Below, piece after piece: positions 52,300-63,929 of a stretch of DNA of 64,000 nucleotides (positions are counted from its first letter, which is position 1; each line of letters starts with the position of its first letter). The notes beneath the pieces are model-generated. The model did no database searches. It was given only the letters and a program-made list of their open reading frames with translations, and was not told where the DNA came from. The position numbers and the translations under genes were made by a program. The stretch spans positions 372,001 to 436,000 of the forward strand of contig JAKIMF020000013.1 in the NCBI GenBank assembly GCA_022605425.2. The letters run 5' to 3'. Origin of the DNA: Hamiltosporidium tvaerminnensis (Eukaryota; Microsporidia; Dubosqiidae).

Positions 52300-55200
52300 A
52301 ATTCTGGGTTAAAATATTTTTTGCCATTTTTATGCATTTTCTTCTACCTCTTTTACCATAGATGTTTCTTCTTCCAAATCCGAGTCTTCATTTATATTTA
52401 TCGTCGGTTCCTCAAACGTAGTTACTTCTTCTGAAATAAAGAGGTGTATTATTCTTTGTTCTTATTTTTTTTAGACTTATCTTCCTATCTCTTCGCTTCT
52501 TTTAAAAAGGATGTTGGTTCCTAATGCATCTCTGATCTCATAATAACACCCATTGACGCTCTTTCCCAGCTCTCTTCGGCATTGAGTCCTGACTCAAGTC
52601 CTCTTCGTCGATCAAAGAAAATTATTTCGACCGTCTTCTTAAGTACTCAGAGTGAATGTATGCCTCTATATTCATGGGTATTTCTAGTCTTTTAAGATGA
52701 GATTTATAGTATTTATTGACAATACTGTTCCAAGTCATCTCATAAAGGGTTATCTCAACACTAAATTATGCATAAAACCTAACAAATTGACGAACAGTTC
52801 TTATTTCCTAAGTTTTTCGGTTTTAACTATTTGAAGTGAATCTTGGCAGGTGATTCCTACTTCAATGAGTGTTATCTTCTTCTTCTTCTTATCTAAAATA
52901 AATATGTCGGGTCTGTTATTCCGAATTTAAACCTCATTTTTTATTCTGGTGTCTACTCTTATCTCTGCATACTCATTATAAAGAATTTCTTGAGCTGAGT
53001 GACTCCTAATTCGTTTTGAAAACTTAAACTTATATCTATTTAGGGGAAGTAAGTATAGGCATCTAACTACTTCATTATGCCGTCTGGTGTAGTCATGGCT
53101 AAGCATTTTTTCACATCGAGTTGCTAGATGATCTACAGTCTTACCGGACTTCCCGCAATGTTGACACACACCATCTGCTCCCCAGAATACATTTCTATCC
53201 TGGATAAAGTAGAACACAGCTTCGTTTCGTGGCCTAATATTTCTTCTCTTTAACCATCTTGAAGAGTCACTAACACTCACAAGCTCATTTTTTCTTGCAT
53301 TATATAACTTTGAATGGAGTTTTCGTTTTTCTATTTCGTTATATAGTTTTGCAAGTTGAGCTTCTTCTAAACTTTTCTTAGTGACTTCTTCTACCAACCT
53401 GTACTTTACTTTTAAGAAGCCTTTTATTAGTGCAAGATGGGTTTTATTATTATTCTCCATCTTGAGGATTGCTGCTCGTCTAGTTGATATTTCTTTACTT
53501 TTTTCCAGACAATCCAAGAGTTGCTAAAGCATATGTTCGCTTCGCCACTCAACACTATGTAGGCCTCTTTCAAGTTCTGTTCTAGGAAGATACAAACGCT
53601 CTTTACATCCTGGGCGGAGATGTATCTTATTCTTTACCAACACTGCACGCACTACATCATCTAACTTAGAGAAGTCAGCCGGTTCAAGTCAAAAAGCTCC
53701 TATGTGATAGTTGATTAACGAAATTGCATGTTGATTGACTGCAGAAAATAAATTTTTTGCATTTAATCTAGTGTGACAAATTCTTTCTACTCTTGATATC
53801 AGTTTGCGTTAAACTTCTTCAAATGAGCTACGTGCTGAGATTCCTCTGCTATCTTCTATTATTCCTAAATATTTATAAACACTATCCCCTTTTAGAAAAG
53901 TAGCAGTATCTTCACAACACGTATCATTTGTGGCTGACTTCTCTTTGTTAATCTCTAAGCCAATCACCTCTGAAAATACCTTATCCTACCCTGTCCTAGC
54001 ACTCAATGTGGAGCCGTCTTTTGCAAGGAGCTTAAGATCATCAATAAACAAGAGATGATTAGTAGAATGGGATTCTGAATCTGTTTGTACTGTCACTTTT
54101 GTGTATTTTTCATTAAGCTTTCGGCTTAATGGATCCATACACAACACAAATAACAAAGGTGACAAACTATCTCCTTGTAGAATCCCTCTATCAATCTTCT
54201 TGCTCATGATTTTTTCAGGCCCTACTGATATATCAATTTTCCATTTTGATATAATTACATCCATAAATTTCAGGATCCAATCAGGTAAATTAAGGTTTTC
54301 AATGCATTGAGTTAAATAAGCATGATCTATTGAATCATAAGCTTTTTTAACATCAACCCATGTTGCCTTAAGATTGTTTCCGTACTCTTTATTGTGGGCA
54401 ATATTCAGTAGAGCTTGCTTTTTCGCTCCCTGCACCCCTCTAACTGCTCCCAACTGGTTCTCCGCAAGCACCCCTCGCCTTTCCACTTCAATTTGAACGA
54501 CTTTCGTTACACACTTTGTCGTTAACTTATAGAGGTTGGACATACAAGCGATTGGCCTGTAGTCAGAGCCTCTTTGTGAAATTCCTTTCGGTATAAAATA
54601 CGTAAGCCTGCAGTAAAATGAATTAGATTGAGTTGTACATTCTAAACATGTAACTTTTACAATATCATAAAGATATTTGTGAAGAGTTGTAAGTTTCTTA
54701 ATGAAAAAATTGTAAATACCATCAATTCCAGCAGCTTTCCAATTTGTAAGCCAATTAATGATACTTACAAATTCATCAAGTGAAGGAAACGTGGTCGGAT
54801 GGTTATCTGATACAAATGAAATCAAATAATCATCATACATGACTGTATAATCATTTTTGTTCCACGTTGTAGACCAAAAACTCACAATTTCATCACGACT
54901 AACCACATGCTCGGATTCTACACGCTCAGATAACCCACGATAAAATCGACCTCGGAAAAGCTCAAACATACGATTCTCTTTTCGGAATTGCTTCCTACTT
55001 TCATGCATCGTAATTTTTTTCTCGTAAACATTCAAAGACTCATTCTTCTTAACTAAAGCCTCAGAAAGATCAGTTACGCTGCTTAAGTTATAATTAAACT
55101 CTCCCATGATTTTCTTAAGGCTCTTCGTTTCCGAAGTGGAGAGCTTTTCCTGCTTACGAGCCTTCTCGAGAAGATTTTTGGAAAGTACTAACTTAGAAAT

Positions 55201-55910
55201 TTTACTTTCTATATTTTCCTTCCAAGCGGATCTAGGCTTCTCTTTACGTGTTAGCTCGTCATAGCATACCTGGGCTGCTTGGATTATCCGTGCCATTGCA
55301 GTTATCGTCATCGGTACATAATAATCAGCATACTCACCGATAATTCGATTAATAAGGTCCAAAACTTTACTGTCAACCAATTTACTTGGAAGCTTTCGAG
55401 TTCGGACCACCACTTTTCCAATTTCCTTCTCCGAGATTTCTTTGATTTTACTCAAAAATTTATCTCTCAGCTTTATGTACTCCGTGGTGTCAGTCAGGGT
55501 GCATGTGTCAGCGAGAAAAGTGGCGATTCTACGTCGCTCACCATTCTCTTCTTGCCTTATTTCTCTTTCTGCCTCATTTTGTGCGAGTTTTTTAAAGGCA
55601 TCGATATCTAATGTGCAGCCAAATTTCTCATTATAGTACCTCAGAGTAGCGAGCCAGCCATTTCCGGACATTCTATCAAACCTCTTTTGCACTGATGGAA
55701 AAGCAGATCTAGGCCATTCCTGCTCTACGACTGTGACAGAGTCAAGTATTGAGTGCAATACCATCAGTTGATTCCCTTCTAGAATGGCATCTGTATTGAG
55801 GTTTGTCATGCCGTTGGCTGGTCTACACGCAGTGGCATCGGTACCGGAAGACGAGGGTATAGTGTCAACCAAGCAGACTGGATCATTCTGGCAACTATTG
55901 CTTAGTGGGT
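52300..55910 (-). mobile_element. Nearly full-length non-LTR retrotransposon (RLE type, R2/CRE-like layout)
   Basis: Read on the minus strand the element encodes, in order, an N-terminal region, a reverse transcriptase, a CCHC finger and a restriction-like endonuclease, then a C-terminal tail and a short 3' end (TTTTAACCCAGAATTTTATT near 52310). This order, with the endonuclease behind the reverse transcriptase and no apurinic endonuclease in front, defines the R2/CRE-like group. Truncated copies of the 3' end lie at 8.1 and 12.9 kb, and further relics at 1-1.2 and 18.6 kb. The 5' boundary is approximate; the frame is open back to about 55908 and the UTR may reach 56000. It is inactive because of nonsense codons. 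Confidence 0.85.
52801..55872 (-). pseudogene. Retrotransposon polyprotein: reverse transcriptase, CCHC finger, endonuclease; nonsense-interrupted
   Basis: One frame runs from 55872 to about 52801 without any indel. Residues 1-628 are uninterrupted: a Lys/Arg-rich N-terminal part, then reverse transcriptase with YRPIACMSNLYKL, motif A WVDVKKAYDSIDH (~507), motif B RGILQGDSLSPLLF (~564) and motif C FIDD (~609). Stops then occur at 53986-53988, 53809-53811, 53689-53691, 53524-53526, 52927-52929 and 52801-52803. Behind them remain the finger CQHCGKSGKTVDHLATRC (53105-53165) and the endonuclease pattern RPDIFILDKKKKKITLIEV near 52850-52910 (PD...E). A frame change follows before the tail VEITLYEMTW. 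Motif C is F-I-D-D instead of the usual F/Y-A-D-D. The true start is unclear: the frame lacks an early ATG and may begin at TTG 55872 or upstream. Confidence 0.85.
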
Positions 55911-57138
55911 AGTGTTATGAAAAGTCGGTTGAGGTTGAAGTCTCTCGGATAAGACTACGGGATCTACATCACACATTAAAATCTCTCCTACGCTGTTCTC
56001 CAAGTTGTTTACAGCCTTTATTTTTTCATTTCTTATATTTTCGCAGTCTAATTACATTCTTCTACCCCTTTTCTTGATAAAATTTATAATGTAACCAGAT
56101 ATTTGTTTTTTTTTGTTTTACATTTTCTTTCAAATACTGTGCATATGTGGTATTTTTTCCAAGAAAGTTACTCAATAAAAATCATTAAAAATGAATCATA
56201 AATATACATTTAAGAGATTATGTACTAGTTAATTCCATAGTTAGCTATGCTGTTTAACTCTTGTCAAAAACATTAGAAATTACTTTAAGTGCATAAATTT
56301 GATAATATAGATTATATTTTATTGCAATAACATTGTTTTTAAATTTATATTTGTTTACCAAAAAAATTCTATTATTATATTACTACAAATATATGCAAAA
56401 AGGGTTTAAATCTATTAAGCTACAAAATTTCATTTTACTTTTATGTTTTGGATTACATTCGAAACCCTTTGGTAAAATCAAAAATGTTGTATTTGTGTAG
56501 ATAAATTTTATTAAATAAATAGTATTTTATCGATTCTAAAATGCACAAATGCCTTTTTTAACATTAAAATACCAAAACTTTACACATAAAACGAATTATT
56601 TTTTATTTTAGATAATATTTTTTGTAAAACATACTGTAATAATTCCACTCCAAAACCACGAAAATCATAATAAAGTTCAAAAATTGAAGTATAAAATAGA
56701 AAAAATTTCCTTTTTTTTATAATAACAACCAGATGATATATATTAGCAAAATCGGATACAATGAAAATTTTATGAAGACTAATTCAAAAGATTTGCTGCT
56801 ATGAATCTACGAAAGATAGTTTTTATCGTCAAAATAGATAGTAAAAACATAAAAAACGTATTAACTTGTATAAGGCTGGTATCGTTTTGGAATAAAGAAA
56901 AATCAAGAAGGGTATAAATAATCTTAAATTGTATCACGAAGATAAAAATTGTGAATAAAAATATTGAAAACATATCCTTTACGATGTACTTCGAATCAAT
57001 ATCTACTGTCAAAAAAAAACATTCGGAAAATATTAAATTAACAAGATATAGAAGCCAAAACAAGGTCTTCAAACTTAGCATAATAATTTCATGTGTTTTA
57101 GACGCAACAATCTTCGGTTTAAATAACTGTATATTGAA
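55911..57138. other. Intergenic AT-rich DNA
   Basis: The first ~100 bases may be the retrotransposon 5' untranslated region (less AT-rich, to about 56010). The frame at 56779-57081 (-) encodes 100 hydrophobic residues (MLSLKTLFWLLYLVNLIFSE...). It could be a small membrane protein, but composition alone would give such a frame and I do not call it as a gene. Confidence 0.35.
57124..57138. repeat. Target-site duplication, left copy
   Basis: TAACTGTATATTGAA directly precedes the interspersed repeat. The right copy at 57865-57879 is TAACTATATATTGAA, with one mismatch. Confidence 0.75.
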
Positions 57139-57864
57139 CTTTATTTAAAAGTATCACATCTTTTTTAAAACAGTGGCAAGTGTTATATTTGTTTTCATGA
57201 CATTAACGCAGTTCTAGGTTTAACATAAATAACTGCTACCCAAAACTCCATCAGTAACCCCTGCGATACCTACGTCCCAAAGCCTTTCATTTACCAGGTG
57301 TGTAGAACCTAATTACTAGGCGAGGCAGTTGCCCGGAGTTCGTTAATGTCCGTTGCATGGAGTGTGATCGAAGGCCGAAGCCCTCCCTGGGCTCCCCCAA
57401 GACTATGCAGCATTCCCACTTACTCTACACTTTCTGAACCCAATAAACTTCTAGCTAAGATATATTTCAGAGATTTACATGGGGTCCACCTAGACAGTGC
57501 AATGTCATACCAACAGGTATAACCTGCTACTTATCTCTCCCGGCTTTAATGGTTTTTTGTTTTATATCTCCCAGGCGCTAAGTCTTCTAACCCGAGTGAG
57601 CAAGGCTAGGTTTCCATGTTTTTAGATGGCAATTACCTACATGTTCAGCTGCGGTCTGCAATCGGTTACATAAAAAACTACAAATAAATTTGTAGAAAAA
57701 GTTTCTTCATTTCTTAGACCTCTCCTCCTCATACAAACTCCCATGGAACAACCGAAGATGTAGTGTGGTTTTATTCCCACCAAAAATCTAAACAATGATC
57801 TCACACCAGTTTCACACACTCATTGCCAAGCAGAAAGTTTTTTATGTGGTTATCCTCCCTCCAC
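57139..57864 (+). repeat. ~726-bp interspersed repeat, reference copy with target-site duplication
   Basis: This is the best-preserved copy, used here to define the family. It begins CTTTATTTAAAAGTATCACA and ends GGTTATCCTCCCTCCAC. It is clearly richer in G+C than the surroundings. It has no long conserved open frame, no long terminal repeats and no long inverted ends (only CAGTGG near the left and CCACT at the right end). Flanking 15-bp duplications point to insertion by reverse transcription, as for SINEs or truncated LINEs. I found no tRNA-like promoter boxes. It may be the 3' part of an unseen longer element. Confidence 0.88.
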
Positions 57865-57879
57865 TAACTATATATTGAA
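57865..57879. repeat. Target-site duplication, right copy
   Basis: TAACTATATATTGAA directly follows the repeat end and matches 57124-57138 at 14 of 15 positions. Confidence 0.75.
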
Positions 57880-58437
57880 TATAATTAAATGCAAATAATA
57901 TTTTTGGCTTTAAATCAAATTACTATTAATTTGAAAAAAATTTTTCCGATTAAAATAATATACTTTACATAAATTATTTCTAAAATATATAAACCTATAT
58001 GTAGAATAATGTTTAGAATAAAATATATTAATTCTTTCATAAATTTAAAAATCCTATTATTAAATATAAAAGATATCTTAGAAAATGAAGTCTCTTGTGA
58101 TCTTGGTTCTAATTCTTCATTCATCCTGAATTCACATTTTTTTTTATTTAATAGCTTAGCTTATTCCATTTGCGTTCAGTTTATTCATGGAGCAAAAATT
58201 TATTAATAGTCTATATTTGAAATATTTTGCATCATCTAGATTATAAAAAATATTTAATTAAATTTTATAATTTGAAATAAACTGTCTTATTCATATAAAA
58301 TATTTTGATTTGTTATTACTTTTTTCATATAAATCACTATAAATACATAGCCAATTTTCTTCACGATAATTATGTGTTAAAAAAAAGTTTCAAAGCAAAA
58401 AAATAACTAATAGTAATTATACTAAAATATATTCCGT
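57880..58437. other. Spacer between two repeat copies
   Basis: AT-rich. The small frame at 57915-58124 (-) encodes MNEELEPRSQETSF followed by a hydrophobic tail. It might be the end of a lost gene, but there is nothing to support it as a working gene. Confidence 0.35.
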
Positions 58438-59156
58438 TATTTAAAAGTATCAAATCTTTTTAAAACAGTGGCAAGTGTTATATTTGTTTTAATGACATTA
58501 ATGCAGTTCTGGTTTATCATTAATAACTGCTGTCCCAACACTCTATACAGTACCCACTGCGATACTTACTTCCCCAAGCCCTTTATCATAAAGAAGTCTT
58601 AACCCAATTAAAGGAGAGGCTGTAGCCCGGAACTCGTTAATGTCCGTTGCATGAAATGTGATCGAAACCCACCTTGGGCTCTTCCAAGACTATGCAGCCT
58701 TCTCATTTGCTCTACAATTTCAGAACCCAATAAACATCTAGCTAATATATATGACAGACACTTACATGGGGTTTACTTAGACAATGTAATGTCAAACCAA
58801 AAAGTATAATCTGCACCTTGGCTTTCTCGGTGTTATATCGTTTTAATTTTTGATATTTCTCAGGCTCTAAGATTTCCACCCGAGTGAGCAAGACTAAGTT
58901 TCTATTCTTTTACAGGGTAATTACCTACAAGTTTAGCTGCGGTCTGCAATTTAGTTGCATGAAAAACTATAAAATTGATTTGTAGAAAAAGTTTTGCAAT
59001 TTCGTAAACTTTTTCCTCCTCGTACAAATCCTATTGAAAAACCGAAAATTTGTGTGATTAATTCATACCAAAGATTCAAACAACGATTTCCACATTAATT
59101 CCATATACTTTATGCTAATATATAGTTTTTTATGTGGCTGTTCTCCATCCGCCACT
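58438..59156 (+). repeat. ~726-bp interspersed repeat, full-length copy
   Basis: Same orientation as the 57-kb copy and about 570 bases away from it. It starts TTATTTAAAAGTATCAAATC and ends TCCATCCGCCACTG. Landmarks include AAACAGTGGCAAGTGTTATA, GCAGTTCTGG, GTCCGTTGCATGAAATGTGA, TTAGCTGCGGTCTGCAATTT and TTTGTAGAAAAAGTTT. The ends CAGTGGC and GCCACTG are complementary in this copy. No clear target duplication is seen. Confidence 0.88.
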
Positions 59157-60288
59157 GTCAAATATAAAATAATATGTTTAAAAGATTTGATTACTGGATA
59201 AATCATTTTATTCTAATTGTATACCTAAAAATATGTTTAAAGTGAATATAAGATGCCAAACCTTATTTTTTTAACTGCAGGCTAAAATTTATTTAAACAC
59301 TCATGTTTTTTACAGCCATTGTTAGGTTTTCTAAGATAAATTGTTTAAACGTGTCCACAAATATTCTACAAATACGAAATTTACATTATCAGTATTTAGA
59401 ACATACAATATATATTGTATACAGCGAATAGAAGCCTAACAAAGAAAATAATATACATTTTTGCGGTAAAAGAAATATATGAGAAGACACAAATTACCCC
59501 AAAATTAATATTAATTAAAAAACTATACCGAGTAAAATAAGAGTTATTAAATGTACTAAATTCGCATAAAATAGATTTTTAAATATAATTCTAGCTATGG
59601 AATTGCTTTGATAGATGAAAATAGCATTTTTTGCGTGTATAAATTTGTATAACGTGTTGGCTTGAAAGACTGTTGGAATACATCGCGATACGAATAGTTC
59701 AAGATTTAAATCATTTTTCTAGTGTAAAAACATTCTAATATCAGATTTGAAATGCTTTTATCCTGATTTTGATTTTTTTTATTAGAAGGCACTATTTCGA
59801 AAAACATTCCAATATTTTGTGATACTAATAGCAAATTAAAATCGATTAATTGGGCCTATATATAGAAATTATATTTAGCTGATTCGTGAAGAAATTTTTA
59901 TAATTTCTAAAATAATTGTTAGAAATCTTCTAAGTAAAGAAAAATAATCTGCAAATTGTAAATTAAATATAATATACAATAATTATGTAAAGGATGTATT
60001 TATTCTTCAAGAAAGAATTAGAAGTATGTAATTATTATTTCTGATAAGAAATGAAATGTTTTCAATTAGTTATAAATTATTAAAAATAATATTGAGCTGA
60101 ACAGAAATATTACAGATAGTATAAATATATGAATAAAGAGAGAGGCAAGGTGAATTAAGTTTTTAATATTATTTTATATATATTCACCATGAATGTAGAG
60201 TAAACAAAATTGTATTTGAAGCTTTTATCCATCATTATTATTAAAATCTTGCAAGAAATGAAAAATTGAATTTATTACATATTAATGA
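59157..60288. other. Intergenic AT-rich DNA
   Basis: No gene, RNA or repeat is recognised in about 1.1 kb downstream of the intron-containing gene. Confidence 0.4.
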
Positions 60289-61172
60289 CTAATTGCCCAT
60301 CAGAATTACTTGATTTTCATTTGTCTCCATTGAATGATCTAATTCGTAATTTGCGAGAAAATATAGTTGAATTGAAAAAATCAAAAGCAGCATTAAAATT
60401 AAAAATTTGAGTAGCTCACGTAGTAAAATGAATCTTATTAAAAATAGAAAATCATTTTTAGGTTTGAAACCAAGAAGAACCATTTCTGATAATTCTCTAA
60501 TTATAATTATAAAGATAAAAAATATTGATACAATCTTATATTTTATGATTCCTTGGCTTCCTATATAATAAAACGGAAATTCTATTATCAATAAACATGT
60601 ATATATCCAATCTATCTGTGTCAAGAGCAAATTACTTTCCCTCCATCTTATTTTCATCAAAAATGTAGAAAAATTCCAAACATAAAAAAAGTTTCTTAAG
60701 GCTCTAACAGCTTTTGAAATCTAAATTAGAAAAAAATACTTACCAAATAAGAATTTCTAGAAAATATTTCAATGCCAATTATACTACGTCGGTTCCATAA
60801 TGTACTGATCTTTACTCGATTAATTTCAATTGTATATACGTATCCAAATAACATATTTAAAGATATTTGCAATAAAATTATTAAATCTATTCCATTACAA
60901 ATAATCTGTTCTATTTTAAACAAAATAATATTAATCTTTACTACTACAAAAACATAGATATATTCTATTTTGTAGCAGAACAATATTGCCATTAAAAAAT
61001 ATGTGCGGTAAACGAAGCACAAAAAAGACGAATAAATATCGTAATTGGCAATATATTCTTCTGTGTTTTTAGTAAATTTAATGGAATTGTAATGTTTTTT
61101 ATAGATTAGTATTTCTAATACAAGGAAAATTAGAGTATTTACCATCATTGAAATAAAAAGCTTCAGTTTCAT
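60289..61172 (-). CDS. Intron-containing multipass membrane protein (join 61172..60744, 60720..60289)
   Basis: Two minus-strand frames join into one 286-residue protein when a 23-base intron at 60743-60721 is removed. Exon 1 (143 codons) ends at codon TTG in ...RNSYL. Exon 2 (142 codons plus stop) begins ISKAVRALRNFFYVWNFSTF and runs on to the former internal ATG at 60660 and the stop at 60289. Without splicing the chain ends six codons into the intron. The protein has about 6-7 hydrophobic helices spread over its length, a short hydrophilic tail (SMETNENQVILMGN) and no motif I recognise. It may be a transporter-like or traffic-related integral membrane protein. The exon joint falls exactly between codons. 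Confidence 0.75.
60721..60743 (-). other. Spliceosomal intron, 23 bp
   Basis: On the minus strand the intron begins GTAAGTATTT and ends TTCTAATTTAG. The donor is the full consensus GTAAGT. The branch-like CTAAT lies five bases before the terminal AG, and the acceptor is TAG. Microsporidian introns are known to be this short with the branch site fused to the acceptor. Its length is not a multiple of three, and it contains an in-frame TAA, so retention truncates the protein. Confidence 0.8.
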
Positions 61173-63929
61173 TTATTTATTATTGACTTGTAATTTTTTT
61201 TATTTAAAAAATTAAAGATTTTTTACAAATTAATTTTTAAAGATATAATCATTTTTTTTCTAGATATAGATATTTTAATTAATGATATAAACAATGAAAT
61301 TCTAGCGCAATTAAAATTATAATTTTATTTTTTATAAATTCAAACAAAATCAAAAATACATTGGAATTCAAAATTGATTTGTTTATAACGATATGTTGAA
61401 CCTAAAACATTCTAGAATGTACCATAGTTTTAAATCGGTATTTCGAATTTTATAAGAGGAATCTTGTTTAAATCTTAAATAATTTAAGAAAAAAACTTAA
61501 ATTAATTTTTTAAAACTTTGATAAAATAAAATGCAAAGAAGTAATTAAAAATGGGGGAAACCTACCACCTAATTCATTTAACTTAATCAAAAAAAATTTT
61601 TGAATTCTGATTAATTTTGTTGTAAATAGAAAATTTAATATTTTGTTAAATTTCGAAATTATTTGATCAAATTTTTTTAAAAAAAAGTTGGTTTTAGGAA
61701 GTGTATTCTATTTTTTTAGGAAATATTAGATTTTTATTTGATATATAAATCTTAATATGTGTTAATTTTAAGAATTTGAGTCTATTTTTTGAAATAGAAA
61801 ATCTAATATTTTTTTCTACTTTGAATTTATTTGTTTTCTTTTGGATTTAATTGATTAAATATTTATTATGATTTTCAAAAATAATATTTGTGTTAATGCT
61901 TAGATTATTCGAAGGAAAGGTTAATCTCTAAATAAAAATACTAATTGAAATCTACGTATAATTTTAATTTCAAAAATATATATTCCAAGCATGAAAATGT
62001 TAGATATTTGCTAATTCAAAAAATAAGCTCGTGTTTTATAAAAAAATATTTTTTTGATGATTAACATTTATTTAAATCACAGGGTTTAAATAAACTTAAA
62101 TGGCTTGAATATTTTACTTTTTCTAAAAAATAAGTTTTAACCGATTTAATTCGATTTTTAAAATTACTGCCTTCTTGAGTGGACAAAAAAATTATTACGA
62201 TTTAGAATGTAGACATCACACCTTGAAGTATTTTTTTGGTTACATCATTAAAATTTTTAATGGCTTTTTAATAAATTGCCACATTGTCTTACAAAAATAC
62301 AAGATTCTTCAAACATATTTCGAATTAAATTTTTTTGGCATATTTTACATAGAATCTACTTTATATGTTAGGTATGTTAATATGGTTTTCGCTGGGTAAC
62401 TTAAAACTGGACCATTCGGTTTTAAGAATCGATCTCTCATTACTTTAAACGTATAGATTAATATTAAAAGAAGAATATAACTGCCTAAAATATGAACAGT
62501 CGATCTTCATAAACTAAAAATAACTATAAAATGTTTTGGGAATCATTGTACCGCAAAAAATAGGAAGCCATAAATCAATGTAAAATTTAAATTTAAAAAA
62601 TAACCTAAATAACCGGAATTTCTATTCAGCGATTCAATTTAAAATGGTATAAAAAACGCCTTAGAGAGCTTCGATTAATCTGTTATTAAATTTTTTAGCT
62701 TTAAATAGAAAATGTTTACCAAAATGTTTGTATAATTTCTCCAAGCATAATTAATTTTTTTATCCAATTTATTAGTTAATCGCTTCTATTTCTAATTATC
62801 TTCGTGTTGTATTCAACTTGAATATTCTGATCTGATTCATTTACATTCACTTCAAATTTTATGATGTAAAAATTTTTTCCGCTGGGGTTTTGTGTAATTT
62901 ATACCTTAGACAGAAACATAGCTTTTTCGATCCTTCATAATTATTTCAAATGAAGTTAGAACGCATATACTTAAACGTTTTATCAGACACAATAGTCTAC
63001 TGATGGAATAAAAAAATTCATTCCCATGAATGGTTCGATATCTAATCGGTATAATCTTTATCTTTCGGATAATAGATGTTTTTGTTAGGCTTACATTTAA
63101 AGTTCAAATTAAAAGTGTTAAAAATGCTTAAATAATAGTGCGAAGTTTTTATGTGCATGTGTAGCATGTTCTCGTCTATTGGAAAAAGCAAAAGGTGAAA
63201 AAAAAAACATTTTCAAAAAACTACAAACAAAGCCTGGCGGTTTTGATATCCTATCGATTTTTATTTATTTGGTTCTTATTTGTATCTAGTTCTTGAAAAA
63301 ATAAAAATTAGGCATTTTAATATGACATATCAAGTAATTAAATAAAGATTGCTTTTTAAACTATTTTATAAACCCTTGTAAATCAAAATAAATGAAGGAT
63401 TTGATATTTTATGATAAATTTATCAATGATGCTTACACATAAGTATTGAAAATAATTGAATGACTAAGATATTTACAAAAAGATTAAAAATAACTTTAAT
63501 GTTCATTTCGCCTAATAGTAATTGAGTATTTTTGTTTGATTTGATTTGAAGCAAAATATATTTTTTTAGAAAAATATATGGCGTTAGATGCAATTTTTAT
63601 AGTCTGTTTTCGAAAACCGGATTAAATCTCTTCTATTTATTCAGAAATCATTGGCTGGTAATTATTATAGCAGAAAAAAATTGCGGCTAATATTTATTTA
63701 ACATATGGATTTCATAAAATAAAATACATGAGCCCTATAAAAGTTTTGTTGAAAAAAATATAAACATATAAATGAATTCGAACAGCTAATTACCCTTGAA
63801 ACAAATTAAAAAACATTTCGTCCTCTAAAAACTAGACAATCTGCTTTTATTGATAACTTATCGGATTTATGTGATATAGTTTTTCTAAAATATAAATGTA
63901 TTTTAAAACCAGCTAGTCGAGAGATGATA
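61173..63929. other. Long AT-rich stretch, partly worn coding-like DNA
   Basis: The first 300 bases are the 5' flank of the intron-containing gene. Beyond that no intact gene is seen. Near 62820-63050 the plus strand gives short coding-like runs (EYSDLIHLHSL, ISNEVRTHILKRFIRHN) in shifting frames, perhaps an old pseudogene. Confidence 0.3.

Noticed and set aside
54101-55636. Plus-strand open frames inside the retrotransposon
   Set aside because: They lie antisense to the well-supported reverse transcriptase frame and have no motifs.
56779-57081. 100-residue hydrophobic frame as a gene
   Set aside because: Hydrophobic frames arise easily from T-rich DNA; no signal for a start, no family and no conserved neighbour support.
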